Origin: Lepturacanthus savala
Lineage: Eukaryota > Chordata > Actinopteri > Scombriformes > Trichiuridae
Reading direction: 5' to 3'
Length of the DNA stretch: 64,000 nucleotides
NCBI GenBank assembly: GCA_030544235.1
Contig: CM060462.1
Coordinates: 33,553,526-33,617,525, forward strand
The position numbers were made by a program, and so were the translations under genes. The notes below the pieces were generated by a model. That model worked only from the letters and a program-made list of their open reading frames with translations. It searched no databases and had not been told where the DNA came from. Of this stretch, positions 1-13,342 are shown in pieces (within the stretch, counting starts at the first letter, position 1; each line of letters opens with the position of its first letter).

Positions 1-3000
1 TATGAGTTGACATAAACATCAAACGAATAGGGGTTTAAATTTGTAGATTACACTATAAGTGTACACAAAATACTATAAATAGTACAGCTTTTCTTTTTCT
101 GTCATGTTTTACCATATGAAAGCCAGGTAAAAGTGTGTACACCTTTCTCCCTATCTGCTTCAGTTTTTAGGTGCTTAGTCATGGTTCATATTATATTCAT
201 ATTGTACATATATGTGTTATCGTGTCAATTTCTTGCAGTTCTTCTGTTGATGAGTACCATTTTATTTCTTGAAACATGATGTATAATGAAAAGGTAGTGC
301 AGCTTCAATTCATGTTTTATAGGTTATCGACCACACCTGGACCACATCCTCTGCTGTTAATTCTAATACAAGGGGGTTGCTTCACCTAAGCATTTTGTGT
401 ATCATAGGAGGCCACAGCAGACTGCTACAGTAAAAATAGATATTTAATGGGGGCAGGCAAGAGTATGATAAAACACCACCTCCATATGGAGCCTCTAACA
501 CAGGGCGCATCACCAGTGAGAAATGAGGCTTCCTCAGTCTCTAGAAGACACTATAGGGAACTCGCAAGGGGGCCAGCTTAGGTATTGTTTGGGCTTCGCT
601 GAATGTGAGAGCCAAGATTTGCAGGCATTTTTACAAGCCTGAGTGTTTTCTCTCCAGCACCTTTGGTGGAATAAAGTACTCCTAAGTCTCCCTTGCCTGT
701 CATCTTGGTTCTGCAACGTGAAGACAGTGGAGATCAAAGCTACTTTCTCTCCAGCTGTCAGCCCAGTTTTACCTGCCTAGAAGAAACCTAGCCTCTTAAG
801 CTGTGACCAAAGGAGAATAATGTCCCTTGACAGAAGGATGGCTTCAGGCTAAAAAGAGCCTCAAGGCTCATTGTAGACAAGCTAGAGGGTTGAATAAGAA
901 GAGAGGAAGAGTCAATTAGGTTTTTCTTTCAATGTCAAGATGAGCACCTTGGCTTTACCCTGTCGATTGTGAGAGCAGAGGAGGAGATAGCGGGGACTAT
1001 AGAGGAGGAGTGTTGTTGATCACAGAAGAGCAAGCTGGACTTAGGGCTAGCCCAGGGGTTGAGCTGCGGCTTGGCCCAGCCCCGCTGGAGGGCCTCCGCA
1101 GCACTGGAGACCCGAGACACAGGCACAGTCAGGTGCAGGACTGGAAATGGGTTTATATATCTTGCTAACAATGAGTCACATGGTAGAGATGAAGACATTC
1201 ATTCAGAAAATACAATAAAACAGGGAAGAACCACTAAAGTATATAAGATATAAAACTCAGTGAGGCAAAACAGGACCTCACACTTAAATCACATTTGCCT
1301 AACAGTGGTTTGGTGAGTGTCGTATGCAACCTCAGTGAGTACAGACTTGCCAACATCAGAAATTTAAACTAGAACTCATTCGGTTTCTGTGATGCGCCGT
1401 CCATCTCACAGGAAAGAGATTGGCACAAAACAATAACAACAGTGCTAATAGAAAGAAGATGGCCTCTGTGTCAGAGGACACGGATTAGCCAGAATGAAAA
1501 ACATGAGCATGAATATTAGGATTACATTGAACGAATGACTTTGAATTTGTTTCAGCTACAGTTTCAATTACTAGCCTTTTATTATTAACCTTGAAGGTGT
1601 CCATCAAAACCTCCAAACCCTACACATTCCACCCCGGTATGAAAAGCCCACACAGCGGCTGTTATTGCGATAACACCTCTCCTCTCTGGGAGAGGACACG
1701 AAGCACACTTGTAGAGGAAAAACTTGGCAAACTGAGATGGATGGCGACAGGTTTTTGTCCTGTCAGCATCTTTGCTCTGAGCCGCCTTCTCTCCTCTTTT
1801 TGCATTTCAATAAATTGCTTTACAGCAAGATGCTACCTCACTGTCTTATTGGCATGCAGGGAGGCAATGCGCTCGTCTCCAGGACGACCTAGCGCCCATT
1901 TACTTACACAATTTGTCTGACATTATTGCCCTTCCCTTGACGCCATGGGCTTGTGGCAAACACGAGTGTATGATGTGCAGACGTGCACATTAAAACAGAG
2001 TAATGGCTCTGCATTTATAGGAATAAAGTTTCTAACAGCCCTCTTTTTTTTCTCAGCAGGAAGACTTTAAAAGCCATCTGGTTGGTAGGGGAGGAAGTTG
2101 TGGAGGATGAGGGGGAGAGTAAGGTGATGAGTTAGCGAGTCGGTGAAGGCTTGGGGGACCCAAGTGGCTGGAAAAGGAAGCGAGTGAATGAGTATGTGGT
2201 TTTGCAAGCAGGCAGGTATTGAGCTGGTAACTGCGTGAATGCATGACCGGGCTGGACTCACAATGAGGTTTTGTGGTATTAGTAGACCCTCAACTCTAAG
2301 CTGTCTCTCAGACATGTCAGGCTGCTACTGACCTTTCTCCAGTGGAAGGTTGGCTTACAGTCCAGAGGTAGTCTGCCTATAGTGCTGCGCTATGGATTGA
2401 GAATTATGAGTCGGTGTGGTAAAATGAGTCACGCTTTAATCTGATTGATCCACAGGTGAATATTCCCTGCCGGCCAATGGTCACACACCACTGAGAAAGG
2501 TTACAATGAGCCATGGTGATGGACTGAGCTTGAGTTACAATTGGCAGATCAATGCAGGATATGGATTTTTAATACTGTGGCTGGCTCGTACAAAACAAGA
2601 GAATGAGGCCGCTGAAGTCACTGCTAAGAAATAAAAAATTCATGTTAAGTTTATGGTGTAAATCAAGGGCATGTAGCCTTCTTAAATGTATCTTCAACTT
2701 ACAGACAACCGAACAATGTTGAATGTATTTCATATCATTTTAGGATCATCACTGCTGAAAATTCCAAACCTTTCCAACAACTTGGCTGTGAGAAACATCT
2801 TCCAATAAAGATCTAGAAGCCTTGGTATGTCAGCCTGCCACGAGCAATTAGTAAAAATTGTTGTATAGAAATGACTTAAAGCACTATTTTAAAATGCAAA
2901 AATGGTCAAAAGCACCAAAAAGTAAGTGTGCTTTGTAGTTTCCACCTGTGCAAGTGTCAGTTTGGGCCCAGACATGTAAATGTTTTATGTTCTTCTATAC

Positions 3001-4385
3001 ATCAAAAATGATAGCTATTATACAAACAGTCCATTCATACAGTGTCATTATTTGATTGACTGGTCATCAAAGCTCCATTGGCACAGATTATTGACGGTGA
3101 GACTTTTCTGATGATGACATGCAAAATGGAATCAGAGAGATTGGTTGAAAATTGTAGATTTTAGAGCAGTTGAGTTTAAATGGATGGAGATCTGTTCAGA
3201 AATTTTACACACCGTGAAGTGGCATTAAATGGTTCATAGAAATGTTACCTGCAGTAAATTGGGCCTCTAATGGTTGATGATCATGAGAGAAAGATTATTA
3301 TTGTGCTAAATCAAGAAGACAAATTGGTTAATTGGGTGTTAAAGCTCCTCTTCTGGTCTGAGAAGCCATCTGATCAATGAACATTTTTTTTCTAGAGCAC
3401 TGTCAAATATTATAGTGACCCATCATTTTAAATAATACCCCTTAAATCGATTAATTTAATTAAACCTACCACTAGAGCATTTTTTGGCAATTTGCCCCAA
3501 ATATTCCTAGATAGTCATGATACACATCTCGCCAACTTGCTAAATCTGCAGTTTGTGTAGCCAGGCACCAGGTGCCAGCACAAACTGGCTTTTAAAGGGG
3601 AAGACAGATGACTGATTGAGTTCATGTTACAAACAAAACATACCTATGAATAAATCTGGAACCCAAGACAACCTGCCTGCACTGTGTGCTCTCCTCGCCA
3701 CTCCTTTGGACTCACTATGTGGACCCTTAACTAGCAAAATGACCTGGACGCCATCCAACTCCGGGGGTATAAATCTACATACCAAGACATGTTATTTCCA
3801 GTTGCATAAATAATGCATGTTAGAGACATCTGTGACTAACAAGTCTAAAAGGTTTGATAGTGTCAAGAACAAACTGTATATGTGACCCTTACTGATTTGT
3901 TTGTGAAGGAGGCAGCGAGAAGCTAAACCACAAGTATATTTAAAAGGATGGTTTTTGCATCTGCGTACTGTATCTTAACCACTGAGCCAATGCTTCCTTT
4001 TTACACAATAAACAAATGGGCATTTGAATCCTAGGAAATGGCGGGTGAGGAAATGGTGGCTAAACAGGGACCAAACCATGAGGAATCATGTAAGCAAGTA
4101 TGGAGAATGTGCTGCAGCTTACAAGGAGCGTGAGCAATAAGGTAAAGACAAAATCCATGGTGCAGTCTTTGATCCTGAGTCCCGTTCCTAATGACAAAAC
4201 AAGTCTGGCTTGCAAGACATGACACACACCTTAACTGTGTATCTATGTAAACACATGGTGCCCAAGAGCTATCCCTAAATCCCAAATTTGTACTGCAGCT
4301 GCACTGAGAAATAAAGCAAAAATCAAACACATAGGTGGCAGCTGTGCAGCCAGGTATGAAACTACTCACTACTGTCAACTTCATA
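1..4385. other. Non-coding stretch, no gene seen
   Basis: Only short scattered frames with no recognisable domain. The one structure noted is an imperfect hairpin at 3549-3587. Possibly CD276 intron or 3' flank. Confidence 0.6.
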
Positions 4386-4600
4386 TTAAAGGGATAGTTT
4401 ACATTTTTTTACAAGTGCAGTTGTATGAGGTACTTATTCGTAGTCAGTGTATTACCTGCAGTAAATTTGGGTCGGCACACTCTCAGCAGGCAAATGAACT
4501 GACACGGAAGCTAAGAAACCTACTGCTGAGGACAGGACCAGCAACAAAATATATCTCATACAACCACACTTCAAAAGATATAAACTATACGTTTAATAGT
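4386..4600 (+). repeat. Widespread fish repeat (TTAAAGGGATAGTTTAC type)
   Basis: Starts TTAAAGGGATAGTTTACATT, then TATGAGGTACTTATTCGTAG and CAGTGTATTACCTGCAGTA, words typical of an interspersed repeat common in teleost genomes. Recognition from memory; the far end is approximate. Confidence 0.55.
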
Positions 4601-7600
4601 TAATTGATCAACTGTCACTATCCCAGAGTCCTATCCTACATTTGAATCCTATTCGCTTGAAATCATGAATATACGATGAAGAGTTCATTTGCAAAAGCAG
4701 AACTCCAAAATCTATTTAATTATTATTTACTATACATAGGTGATATCAGTCAAGCCAAAGTTCATTGTTTTTGACCAAGGGGTTTCCAACTTTCCATGAG
4801 AATTAAAATATATGGAATCATAAATATATATGGGGATCTCAGAGTGGTGAAGTACGTTTTGATAATATGCTGTACATATATTTTATGCTGTAAATATGTA
4901 TATCTGTATTAATGTTTAACTTGCAAAAGTGGAAATTTTCCGGAAAATTTATCAGAAATTGTCTGCCCCTTTGCAACCGTAGACATAACGAAAGAGAGGT
5001 ATCTCTAAAAAATGAAATTCTATTGAAAATGGCAGGCTTCAGCACATGAAAAAAATTAAAAAATGTGCTGTGATATAGGTTACATGTTGTTATCATACTG
5101 TCCAGCTCTCAGTCTGGGAGAGTAATGAAAGTGGGCAACGATACTGTCTCATGACCAGTGTTCCCAATCCAATGCTTCAACACTGGCCAGGTTCCGTCTC
5201 TCAACATTTCCCATGTCCCTGCCAGCCCCACTGGGGCCTCAATTAAAAACTCCTCCGATGTCTAGTAACTGACAGAGACTCCATCACTTCCACACATCCC
5301 TCTCCTCCTGTGAGTGGCATTAAGATGTTGGAGGCAGAGTGGACTATTGATTTTCTTTCTGTTTTTTTTGGTCGCTCCATTTCTTCACTAGGCCATCTTG
5401 GCAACACAGGCGGAACTCGGGTGCAATAATGAGTTTACAATGTTGTGTTGTCTACATTTTTAATTAGCTTTAAAACAAGCGTTCCCTGTGAGATGCTGAG
5501 GATGTGTAGGAGAGAATCACTAGTGACAGCTATCAGTACCAAAACAGACTATCTGGTTGGTTGATAATGCCAAGTAGAGGAACAGAGAACAGAGTGACAA
5601 GGACAAACAGCAGTTAAGGCCTAAAGAGCCTTTTAAAATAAAATCCTGCCAAACAAACACAAACCTGATTCTACACATGAGCTATATCTAGTTCATACTC
5701 CTCTTAATGCATTATTGATCATTTTTACCCACTTAGGGGCAGTACAATGAGCTGAACTAGAGCTGTGAAAAAAATTAAAAAATACAAAATTATATGTTTT
5801 GTGAGTAATTAATCTAAATGAATGACATATATCAATGTGAAGCATTTAATATTTTAATTTGAATGGATTTGGTGAATAAATAGACATTATTAACTTTAAA
5901 CATCTCTTATATTTCTCACGCATTCAGAACCTGTTTTCACAGTTAATATGCAATAATGGCTTGATGAGACTTGTTGTTTTTGGTAACATCAGGAGCGAAG
6001 TGCTCCAAACCCACTGCTATGCGCTTTGAGTTGAGCTGAAATTTCAGAAGTTCAGAATTTCTCTAGTCCATTGGTATTTATTAATTATCTGCTTTCATCA
6101 TTTAGCAACTTCTACTTCTTTTTATTCTTCTTGTTCTCCAGCATGTTCTGTCACCTCAATGCCTTTCAGGTGTTAGCAAAGTTACTGTGGATCCAATAAA
6201 AAAAGTAAAAATGCTTTAATATTATTTGATATTTATTTACAAATCCAGCAAACTAAAAATAACACTAGCATTCAGTTACAGTCGTGTTTCTGCCTTGACT
6301 GCCTTTTTAGCTGCAGAGTCAGGTGATAACAATATTAATACATTGTCAGTTTAACAAACTATATTAGTGCAGCTTTAAAATATGGTCCTTATTCTGCACT
6401 GTTTTATCATTTCATATTCACATGCTGCTCGAGGGAATTTCCTTTATTTAAGTGATAAAGTGTACAGGTAAAAGCACGGTCATGACTCATTAAGCATAAA
6501 ATGCATAACGGTAAATAATAATCAGCCGTATGCTATTGAAAAGACAGACTGACTTAGTGGATGAGCAACAACTCCATTGTGCTTATTCTGATGGTTCATT
6601 GCGCCGAGAGCCAACTAGTGACAAACAAGCTGCTTGAAAAGTCTGCAGAAGCACCTATTGCTGAAAGAACTCCTGTGTTGCATCAGTTTAGTGCAAAGTG
6701 GGTGAGAAATATCATCCAGTATATAAGCTTTAACATGACACTTATTGAACCATCCATTGAAGTGCACGTAAGTCAGGAACATGGCCAGCAGCTGTAGTTG
6801 CTTTTGTATTAGTCTTTTGTGTTTGATTTCAGTCTCAGCTAAACAGCTCCAGCATTAATCCTCTATCCTCTATAGCATGAAATATAATGTAGACATGGTT
6901 AAAAAATGTTCTGAATGTTTTTATTACTTAATAAAATAATAATAATAATATTACATGCTATATATATATATATATATGGAAAAAAGTTGGAAACGTAGTC
7001 TGAGGATAGTTTCATGCTATGTAAGTCAATGGGACTTCATTAGGCTGTATGGACTACGAACAATACTATGCAATAGAGTTTTAAGTCCTTGTTTCTCGTA
7101 TGCTCTGCTTATGCCTCATTTTTTGCAAAACTTTTCACAGTCACTGCCAGTTTTGACTTACATCATCTGTTTAAACATAGAAAAGTAATAAGTATTCCAC
7201 ATATTTAAATATACTAATGTGTGTTTAGCAAGAAACAAAGCCATGGTTCAAACAAGTTGTTGTTTACATCGTAATATCGCTCATTGCAAAATGACACAAT
7301 ATGAGGGTATCACAAAGCAATGCAAGTTCCAAGCATTAAAGAACTGCCTGGACCTCTTCAAAGAGTGTGAGTTCTTAGTATGCTTCTCCCACTGCAGTAT
7401 GACTAGGAGAATATATAATGACAGATTTTTTTTTTTTTTAAGACATGTCTCTGTATGTCTTTGCCTAGGGCTCTCATTATGAAACAGCATTTCTCATTTT
7501 CCTCTGCTGCAGTCTTTGGTGGTTACTGTAGAGACAGATGAATATCCTCAATGCACTCGAGCCAGGCCTGGGTCACACATTGGAGCAGGTTTGGCTCGTT

Positions 7601-8764
7601 GCTGTTAAGCTGCACAGAACCAAACCCTGACGGTGATCATGCCATAGTGTTCTTAGAGTGGAGGCAAATAAATACAAAAATCTATCGAAACCGCAGAGCT
7701 GATGCTTTCAGGGACATCAGAGGTCAGGTTTCGCTATTGACTGACACGCTTGGTGCTTGCAGGGATAACACAATAAAAATCTGTACATGCTTTTGTATGC
7801 AAAAGGTTGATTTGACTACTGCGTTCGCTCCAGCACGGCACAGATGCACGAACTAGATTCTTGATCTGGCATGTTTGGAAGAGGTGTCTTTCTCGGATAC
7901 AGCAATAGGCATTGAACCACTTTCTAATCCTTACTCTCTCTCCTCTGCTCAAAAGGAAAAAAAAACTATGTACTAGGGCATTTTTAAGAATATAAAGTAT
8001 TTTCGATTTTAGGCTTTTAAATGCTGAGACATCTTTACAATATCCATTAAGAACATAGCTCCTCCTTCTGTAGTCAATTTTTAATTGGTTGAATGACTTG
8101 CAAAATACCTTGTAGCCCAAAATCACAACTGAAATTGGTAAGAGAATCCTTATTTATTGTTGAAAATGTATTAAAATTTAATACTTATGACATATTTATA
8201 TCCTTTTTTATTGCAGTCATTTTACAAAAGCAACAAGCTTCCCGGGGCTGTGCTTGACAGTTCCTTTAGAAGGGTCCCTAACAATGCCTATAAGCTGTTC
8301 CAAAATCACAGTTTCTCATGGCTTATTGCTTAAATATACTTTGTCTCCTTCCAGCACTTTTAAAAAATATGATATCTTGGACAGACTGAAAAAAGGGCTC
8401 TGTAAATCTCTCTCTCAGTGGAATAGAGCTAATCACAGTCTCACAACTTGTGTGCGGCTAAGTTATTTAGCCTGAGTCGGTGGCTGAGAAAGAATCAGAG
8501 ACAATATGTTGAAACCAAAGTCCCACAAGGGTGGCACTTTCCACAAAACTAATTTAACTGACAAAACCAATGCTAGCTAATGCACAAATAAGGACCGCTA
8601 TCCTCTTATTTACCATATGACATCTACAATAAGTACTCAGAGCCATATTTAGAGTTCTGAGATGGAGCTAGAGGGAACTGTAAAGTCTGTTTCGAATAAA
8701 TTATCGTTGGTAGAGGGCTTAATTAGACTGGCATAAATTTACAGAGACGCAGACCAATCAGTGT
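4601..8764. other. Non-coding stretch
   Basis: AT-rich, no supported gene. Contains the short repeat at 6955 and poly-T runs. Confidence 0.6.
6955..7110. repeat. (TA)n tract plus short repeat also present near 15 kb
   Basis: A (TA)8-9 tract is followed by GTCAATGGGACTTCATTAGG, which recurs after another (TA)n tract at 14995-15060 (GTCAATGGGACTCCATTAGG). Probably two remnants of one repeat family. Confidence 0.45.
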
Positions 8765-9072
8765 GTTAGGGTGCTTGTGTGCACCAAAACGGTCCATTGG
8801 AACCAAACATGCTTATTTCGGTTTGTATTCTTTGGTGTGAAAGCATCAGCTGCTCTCGGCTGCACTAAATTAAGCAGACCAAAGACCACCTCTTTTTGGA
8901 GGTCTCAGTCCACTTGCCTCCCCACGAAATGACTCCAAACTTTGGTGTGGTTCCTCTGGTGAGAACGCAAACTTTGATCCAAACAAACTACTTGAGGTGC
9001 ATCAGGGATAAACATCCTATTGCCTGGTGCAGACCAAATAATCAAACTAGTGGTGTGAAAGCACCTTTAGTC
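8765..9072. mobile_element. Candidate MITE with terminal inverted repeats
   Basis: The left end TTAGGGTGCTTGTGTGCACC is similar to the reverse complement of the right end, CTAAAGGTGCTTTCACACC. The body has CACCAAA and GAACCAAAC words, as in a common fish 'gtgctttcacacc' transposon family. No coding capacity. Ends approximate. Confidence 0.5.
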
Positions 9073-9229
9073 AGCCGAGGATACATTGGCCCGTCGGTCA
9101 CAGGATAAAACAAAAAAAAACGTTTAATTTAATTGGACAACACAAGAAGCGGAGACACTTGTCACCAGTCACTTGTACACTTTACTGTGTAAACAGCTGG
9201 TCCCTGTGATTATTAGATATTTAATTACT

Positions 9230-9385
9230 ATGTCGGGAAAGAAATCCAAAGTGTGGGATTATTTCAAGAGGATAGAAGAAGAAGACATGTAAACTCTGCA
9301 GGCAAACACTGTCAACATCTGATAGACCAAGTAGTGTTAGCCTAATATTAAGAGAAAGATCACATGATCATTGTGACAGCAAAAA
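9230..9385 (+). pseudogene. hAT-type transposase fragment, BED zinc finger
   Basis: From ATG at 9230 the translation is MSGKKSKVWDYFKRIEEED. A frameshift at about 9287 follows, after which CKLCRQTLSTSDRPSS appears in another frame. Trp-Asp-Tyr-Phe plus a CX2C pair is the BED finger found at the N-terminus of hAT transposases and ZBED proteins. Nothing downstream resembles the catalytic core, so this is a dead fragment. Confidence 0.65.
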
Positions 9386-12282
9386 AATAAAAAATTAATA
9401 TCATAAACTTTCATCAGTTAAGGACCTTAACTGATGAGCATTGGTCAACAGAAAATCCTTGGTCGGGAGCAGCTCTACAGTCAATAGCATAGTGTATAAT
9501 CAGTGATCATTATAGTACTTCTCCTAGCAATTAGTTCCTCACACCCGCTACTTTTTTTGGTTAAACAACAGACATCGTTAGTCCTCAATGCACCTAAATG
9601 AAAGATTTCATATCGTATATTGACACCAGCAATGCAAACTACTGCCGTCTTTGAAGCCATCTGCCCCAGGCTCCAGAATTTATGTTAAATGAGAAAATAC
9701 TGGTAAAAACATTTTTCAAGACATTCTTGTGGAATCAATGGCAGATTTACAATGTGCGGGATTACAACTTGAATCCCATTTTACTCTGTAACCTTGACAG
9801 CTTCTTTCCCTGCTTTGGAGTACCGGCACTAATTCTTCTTGTGGTACACGATACAAAACAGGACGCACTTACTTTCATCCCTGGATTGTAAGTCATTAAT
9901 GCTGAAGCAGCATATATTTCAAACCTATAACCGGTTACATCATCGCACCGACAATGTCACCACATTATGACCATGTGGCGTCGCTGGGATGCGGTGAAAT
10001 ATTGAAATCCAAGGACATCAGATGTTGGCTCGCCTGATGTGTCGTTCAGCGGGTCTATGCACAGCCTTCAACAACACACTCAATTTGTGGGACGCCGTAC
10101 GAGATATATCATTGAACACCAGACAGCCTTTTTAAGAGTGCACAGCACAGCACGTAGTGCATATAGTAAAAAGGGTTAGTGGTTTTCTTCATTTCCATTT
10201 TACAGCACATGACAGGGTTCCAGACTAATCACAAAAAAAGCTTTAACATTTAAAGACCTCCTACACTCAAAAATATGTTTGTCTTCTTGTTCCTTCGGTT
10301 GACTGTTTGAGCTTCATTGTGCAGAATGATGTATGTTTGGAGTTTTGACACCAGGAGGTTGTTTTCACATTCATCTGCTGAAAGGTGGAAAGTTTCTCTG
10401 AGCTCATTGAAAAATCCAATTTGAAGGGGCGGGCCTGCGGGCATGATTTGTGACATCAGAAACTGTTCAGAGTCGATAATCAATATTCAACTCACACAAG
10501 CATAATGTGAAAACTCAAAGCCTCCGGTGCACACTTAAATTTGACTCCACGGTGAAACAGAAGACATCTTGTGTGAAGTTGTTGAATTTCTTTTTAAATT
10601 AAATATATCTTCATATTCATAGAATGTGGGTTTTTTTAATGAGGGAGAAGGATTTTAACAGGGAAAGTATCCTTTGTTGTGTAAAAATCAAATCAGTCAC
10701 ACACTATTTTTCTAAGCTCAAGTACTTTTCTATGTCTTGAAACATGGCTGGCTGGGATCTTTCACTGAATATGGATGTTCAATGACATTTATGATATGTT
10801 AAATCATATTCAGTATTTTAGCAATCCAAATTGATTAAATTTCCGCACCCTCTCCAAAAAATGAAAATACATCTTTTGGTTTCCCAGAACGGAGCCGTGG
10901 CACCGTGAAACCCTCTTAGCAACATAACCCGTTGTGGATTGCTTAACCCTTCTAACAACCACATAAAAAAAAAAAAAACACCATCACAAACGGCATCACT
11001 CTTCATCTGGTGGAATAAGTGGCTGAAAGCATTGAGATAGATACATTATAGATATGACAGACTCTGGTGGTGTGGGTCACTGAGCTGTCGGTGCCGCTGA
11101 CAGAGAGTTGCACTTACTGCGGCAACGCACACGAGTGATGAAATTAAACACAGTTGACAATATTAATAAGGTAAGAGGGGCAAGTTTGTTTCCTCGTGGA
11201 CGGTTTGTCTGTAATGAGCCGCGGGTTGTCAGGCGCTGGGGAGACAGGCGTGGTTACATGGAGTCCGAGCCAGTGGAGAAGATATTAATGCAACCTGAAG
11301 GGCGATGTGAGTCATCTGGAGTTGCTGTCTGTTGAAGCCGGTATCTTAAAGAGCATGACCACAGCGCAGGCTTAATCACAGTCATTACCGTGATATTTGA
11401 CACTGGGGTTGAAATGAAGAGCTCTGTAATAGGTGCGTTTCTTATCTCGCAGTGAGTCAGCGAGTGCTTACGTATTTTGTAGTCGATCCGTCAGAACGGG
11501 GGGAGGAGGCGAGTGAGTGGAGTGGAGTGGCGTGCCTGCTACAAACTCTCCTCTCCTCTGGGACCCGGCCACACTCGGTCCGTTCTTAACTTCCATTTCA
11601 CACGTGGTAATCAATTACTGGTCTCTAGAGCTATCGGAGAAAAGGGGCTACCTATCCTGAGAAGGAGCTAAATCTCTCAACGCCTCCTAATTGAAAACAC
11701 ATTATATCACTAGACAATGCTCTTTGTGTGTAGCCAGCCAATAATTTGGAACTGTTTGCATGCACAGACCAAAGCAATTTACTGAGGTTGTAAACATCCT
11801 TTGCAGGACAATAATTCACGATGTTATCAGGGGCAGAGTTTAAACATCAAATAAATGGATGGAATAATTAAACAGCCAAACTTTGAAGGTGTGCCCAGCC
11901 GTTTTGTTCGGTGGCCCGTTCTCCCGGTGACTCTGAAAAGCCGAAACTAATATGATTTCATATCATGACGCCGAGACTGATGCCAGACCTCTCGGAACCA
12001 ATCCCTCTTACAGGATTTAGCAGGAGCTGTGTGAAATGTACACCGCGGGGCCCCGGCAGTCCCGATGATAGTCCTCGCGGTGAGTCCAAATAAAAATGAA
12101 CCCGATCAATAACAAAAGAGGGCTTTTGTGCGTTTACTGCCATCATAAATACAGTGTTCTGAAAAGGGAAAAGTGAGGATGGAGAGAGAGAGAGACAGGT
12201 TTCCGCCAGGCCAGGAACACACATAAAGATGTCAGACTGCTGGTTGTGGGAAGGTGGCAAGGGGGAGAATCCCCTTTGATAT
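9386..12282. other. Non-coding stretch
   Basis: No recognised gene. The first 150 bp may be more of the decayed hAT element. 11450-11600 is somewhat GC-rich but shows no frame or splice pattern I can support. Confidence 0.55.
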
Positions 12283-12345
12283 CAATCCATCAATCAATCA
12301 ATCTTTATTTATAAAGCACTTTTCATACACATAAAATGTAGCAAT
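12283..12345. repeat. (ATCA)n plus 'ctttatttataaagcac' repeat tail
   Basis: ATCAATCAATCAATC followed by TTTATTTATAAAGCACTTTT, a frequent fish repeat end. Confidence 0.5.
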
Positions 12346-12413
12346 AAAGTGTTTTACATGTTAAAAATCACCCCAACCACGCCCACCCTAACCCAAGAAT
12401 CCTCACTCCATGA

Positions 12414-12546
<133 letters not shown>

Positions 12547-12606
12547 GCTGAATACAGACACCAGAAAGCCAAGAAAGCCAGATTAAGTATAAGGGTTAAT
12601 AGCATG

Positions 12607-12710
12607 TGATTTTATTTTTTTAAAACTTTTTTAAGAGCGCTAAACTATCTGGTACCAACTGTTTAGGATTACACCACATGACAGTTTTGTCACTGAACCA
12701 TAAGAGTATA
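12607..12710 (-). repeat. Dispersed repeat copy A
   Basis: Carries AAACTATCTGGTACCAACTG and ACACCACATGACAGTTTTGT, the core shared with four other copies in the window. Reverse orientation relative to copies D and E. Confidence 0.7.
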
Positions 12711-13284
12711 AATAAATAATAAAATAAAGGAGAATAGAATAAAATAAGGTAGAATAACTAAAAAGTAAGATACATCAAAAGTATATTTAGAAGTTAAAAG
12801 TTAAAAGCCAAATTAAATAGGTGGGTATTGATACTGTTTGATGGTCTTGACAAATATGTAGCCTATTTTTGATCAATTACATGATGGCATGCAGAGGAGT
12901 AAAATAAAGTTGCATGTGCACAGACAGATACTGTTGACAAACTGCAAACATAAACACAAACCAGAAGGACACCCAGAGAACTCAGAGAACTTCCCCAAGG
13001 TAACAGGCCAGAGTTCTGTCAACTGCTCACTTAACTATTAACATCATTAACCAGCAGGAGCCACTAATAGCCACTAAAACACTAAAACAAGTGTTGTGAA
13101 AATTCTATAGGTGAGATCCACCCCTAAATTTAATTGGTTTGTCCTTGGCCATTTCTACCCCCTACCACCAAGTTTCACCAAAATCGACTCAAGAAGTTTT
13201 TCCATAATATTGTTAACAGATAAAATAAAAAAAAAAACAGAGAAACAGCACTGACAACATTACCTGCTCATATATATCGGATCA

Positions 13285-13288
<4 letters not shown>

Positions 13289-13337
<49 letters not shown>
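13289..13337. repeat. (TA)n microsatellite
   Basis: About 24 uninterrupted TA units. Confidence 0.97.

Positions 13338-13342
<5 letters not shown>

Noticed and set aside
4031..4384. 117-aa minus-strand frame
   Set aside because: Cys-rich by chance; no known pattern and no gene context.
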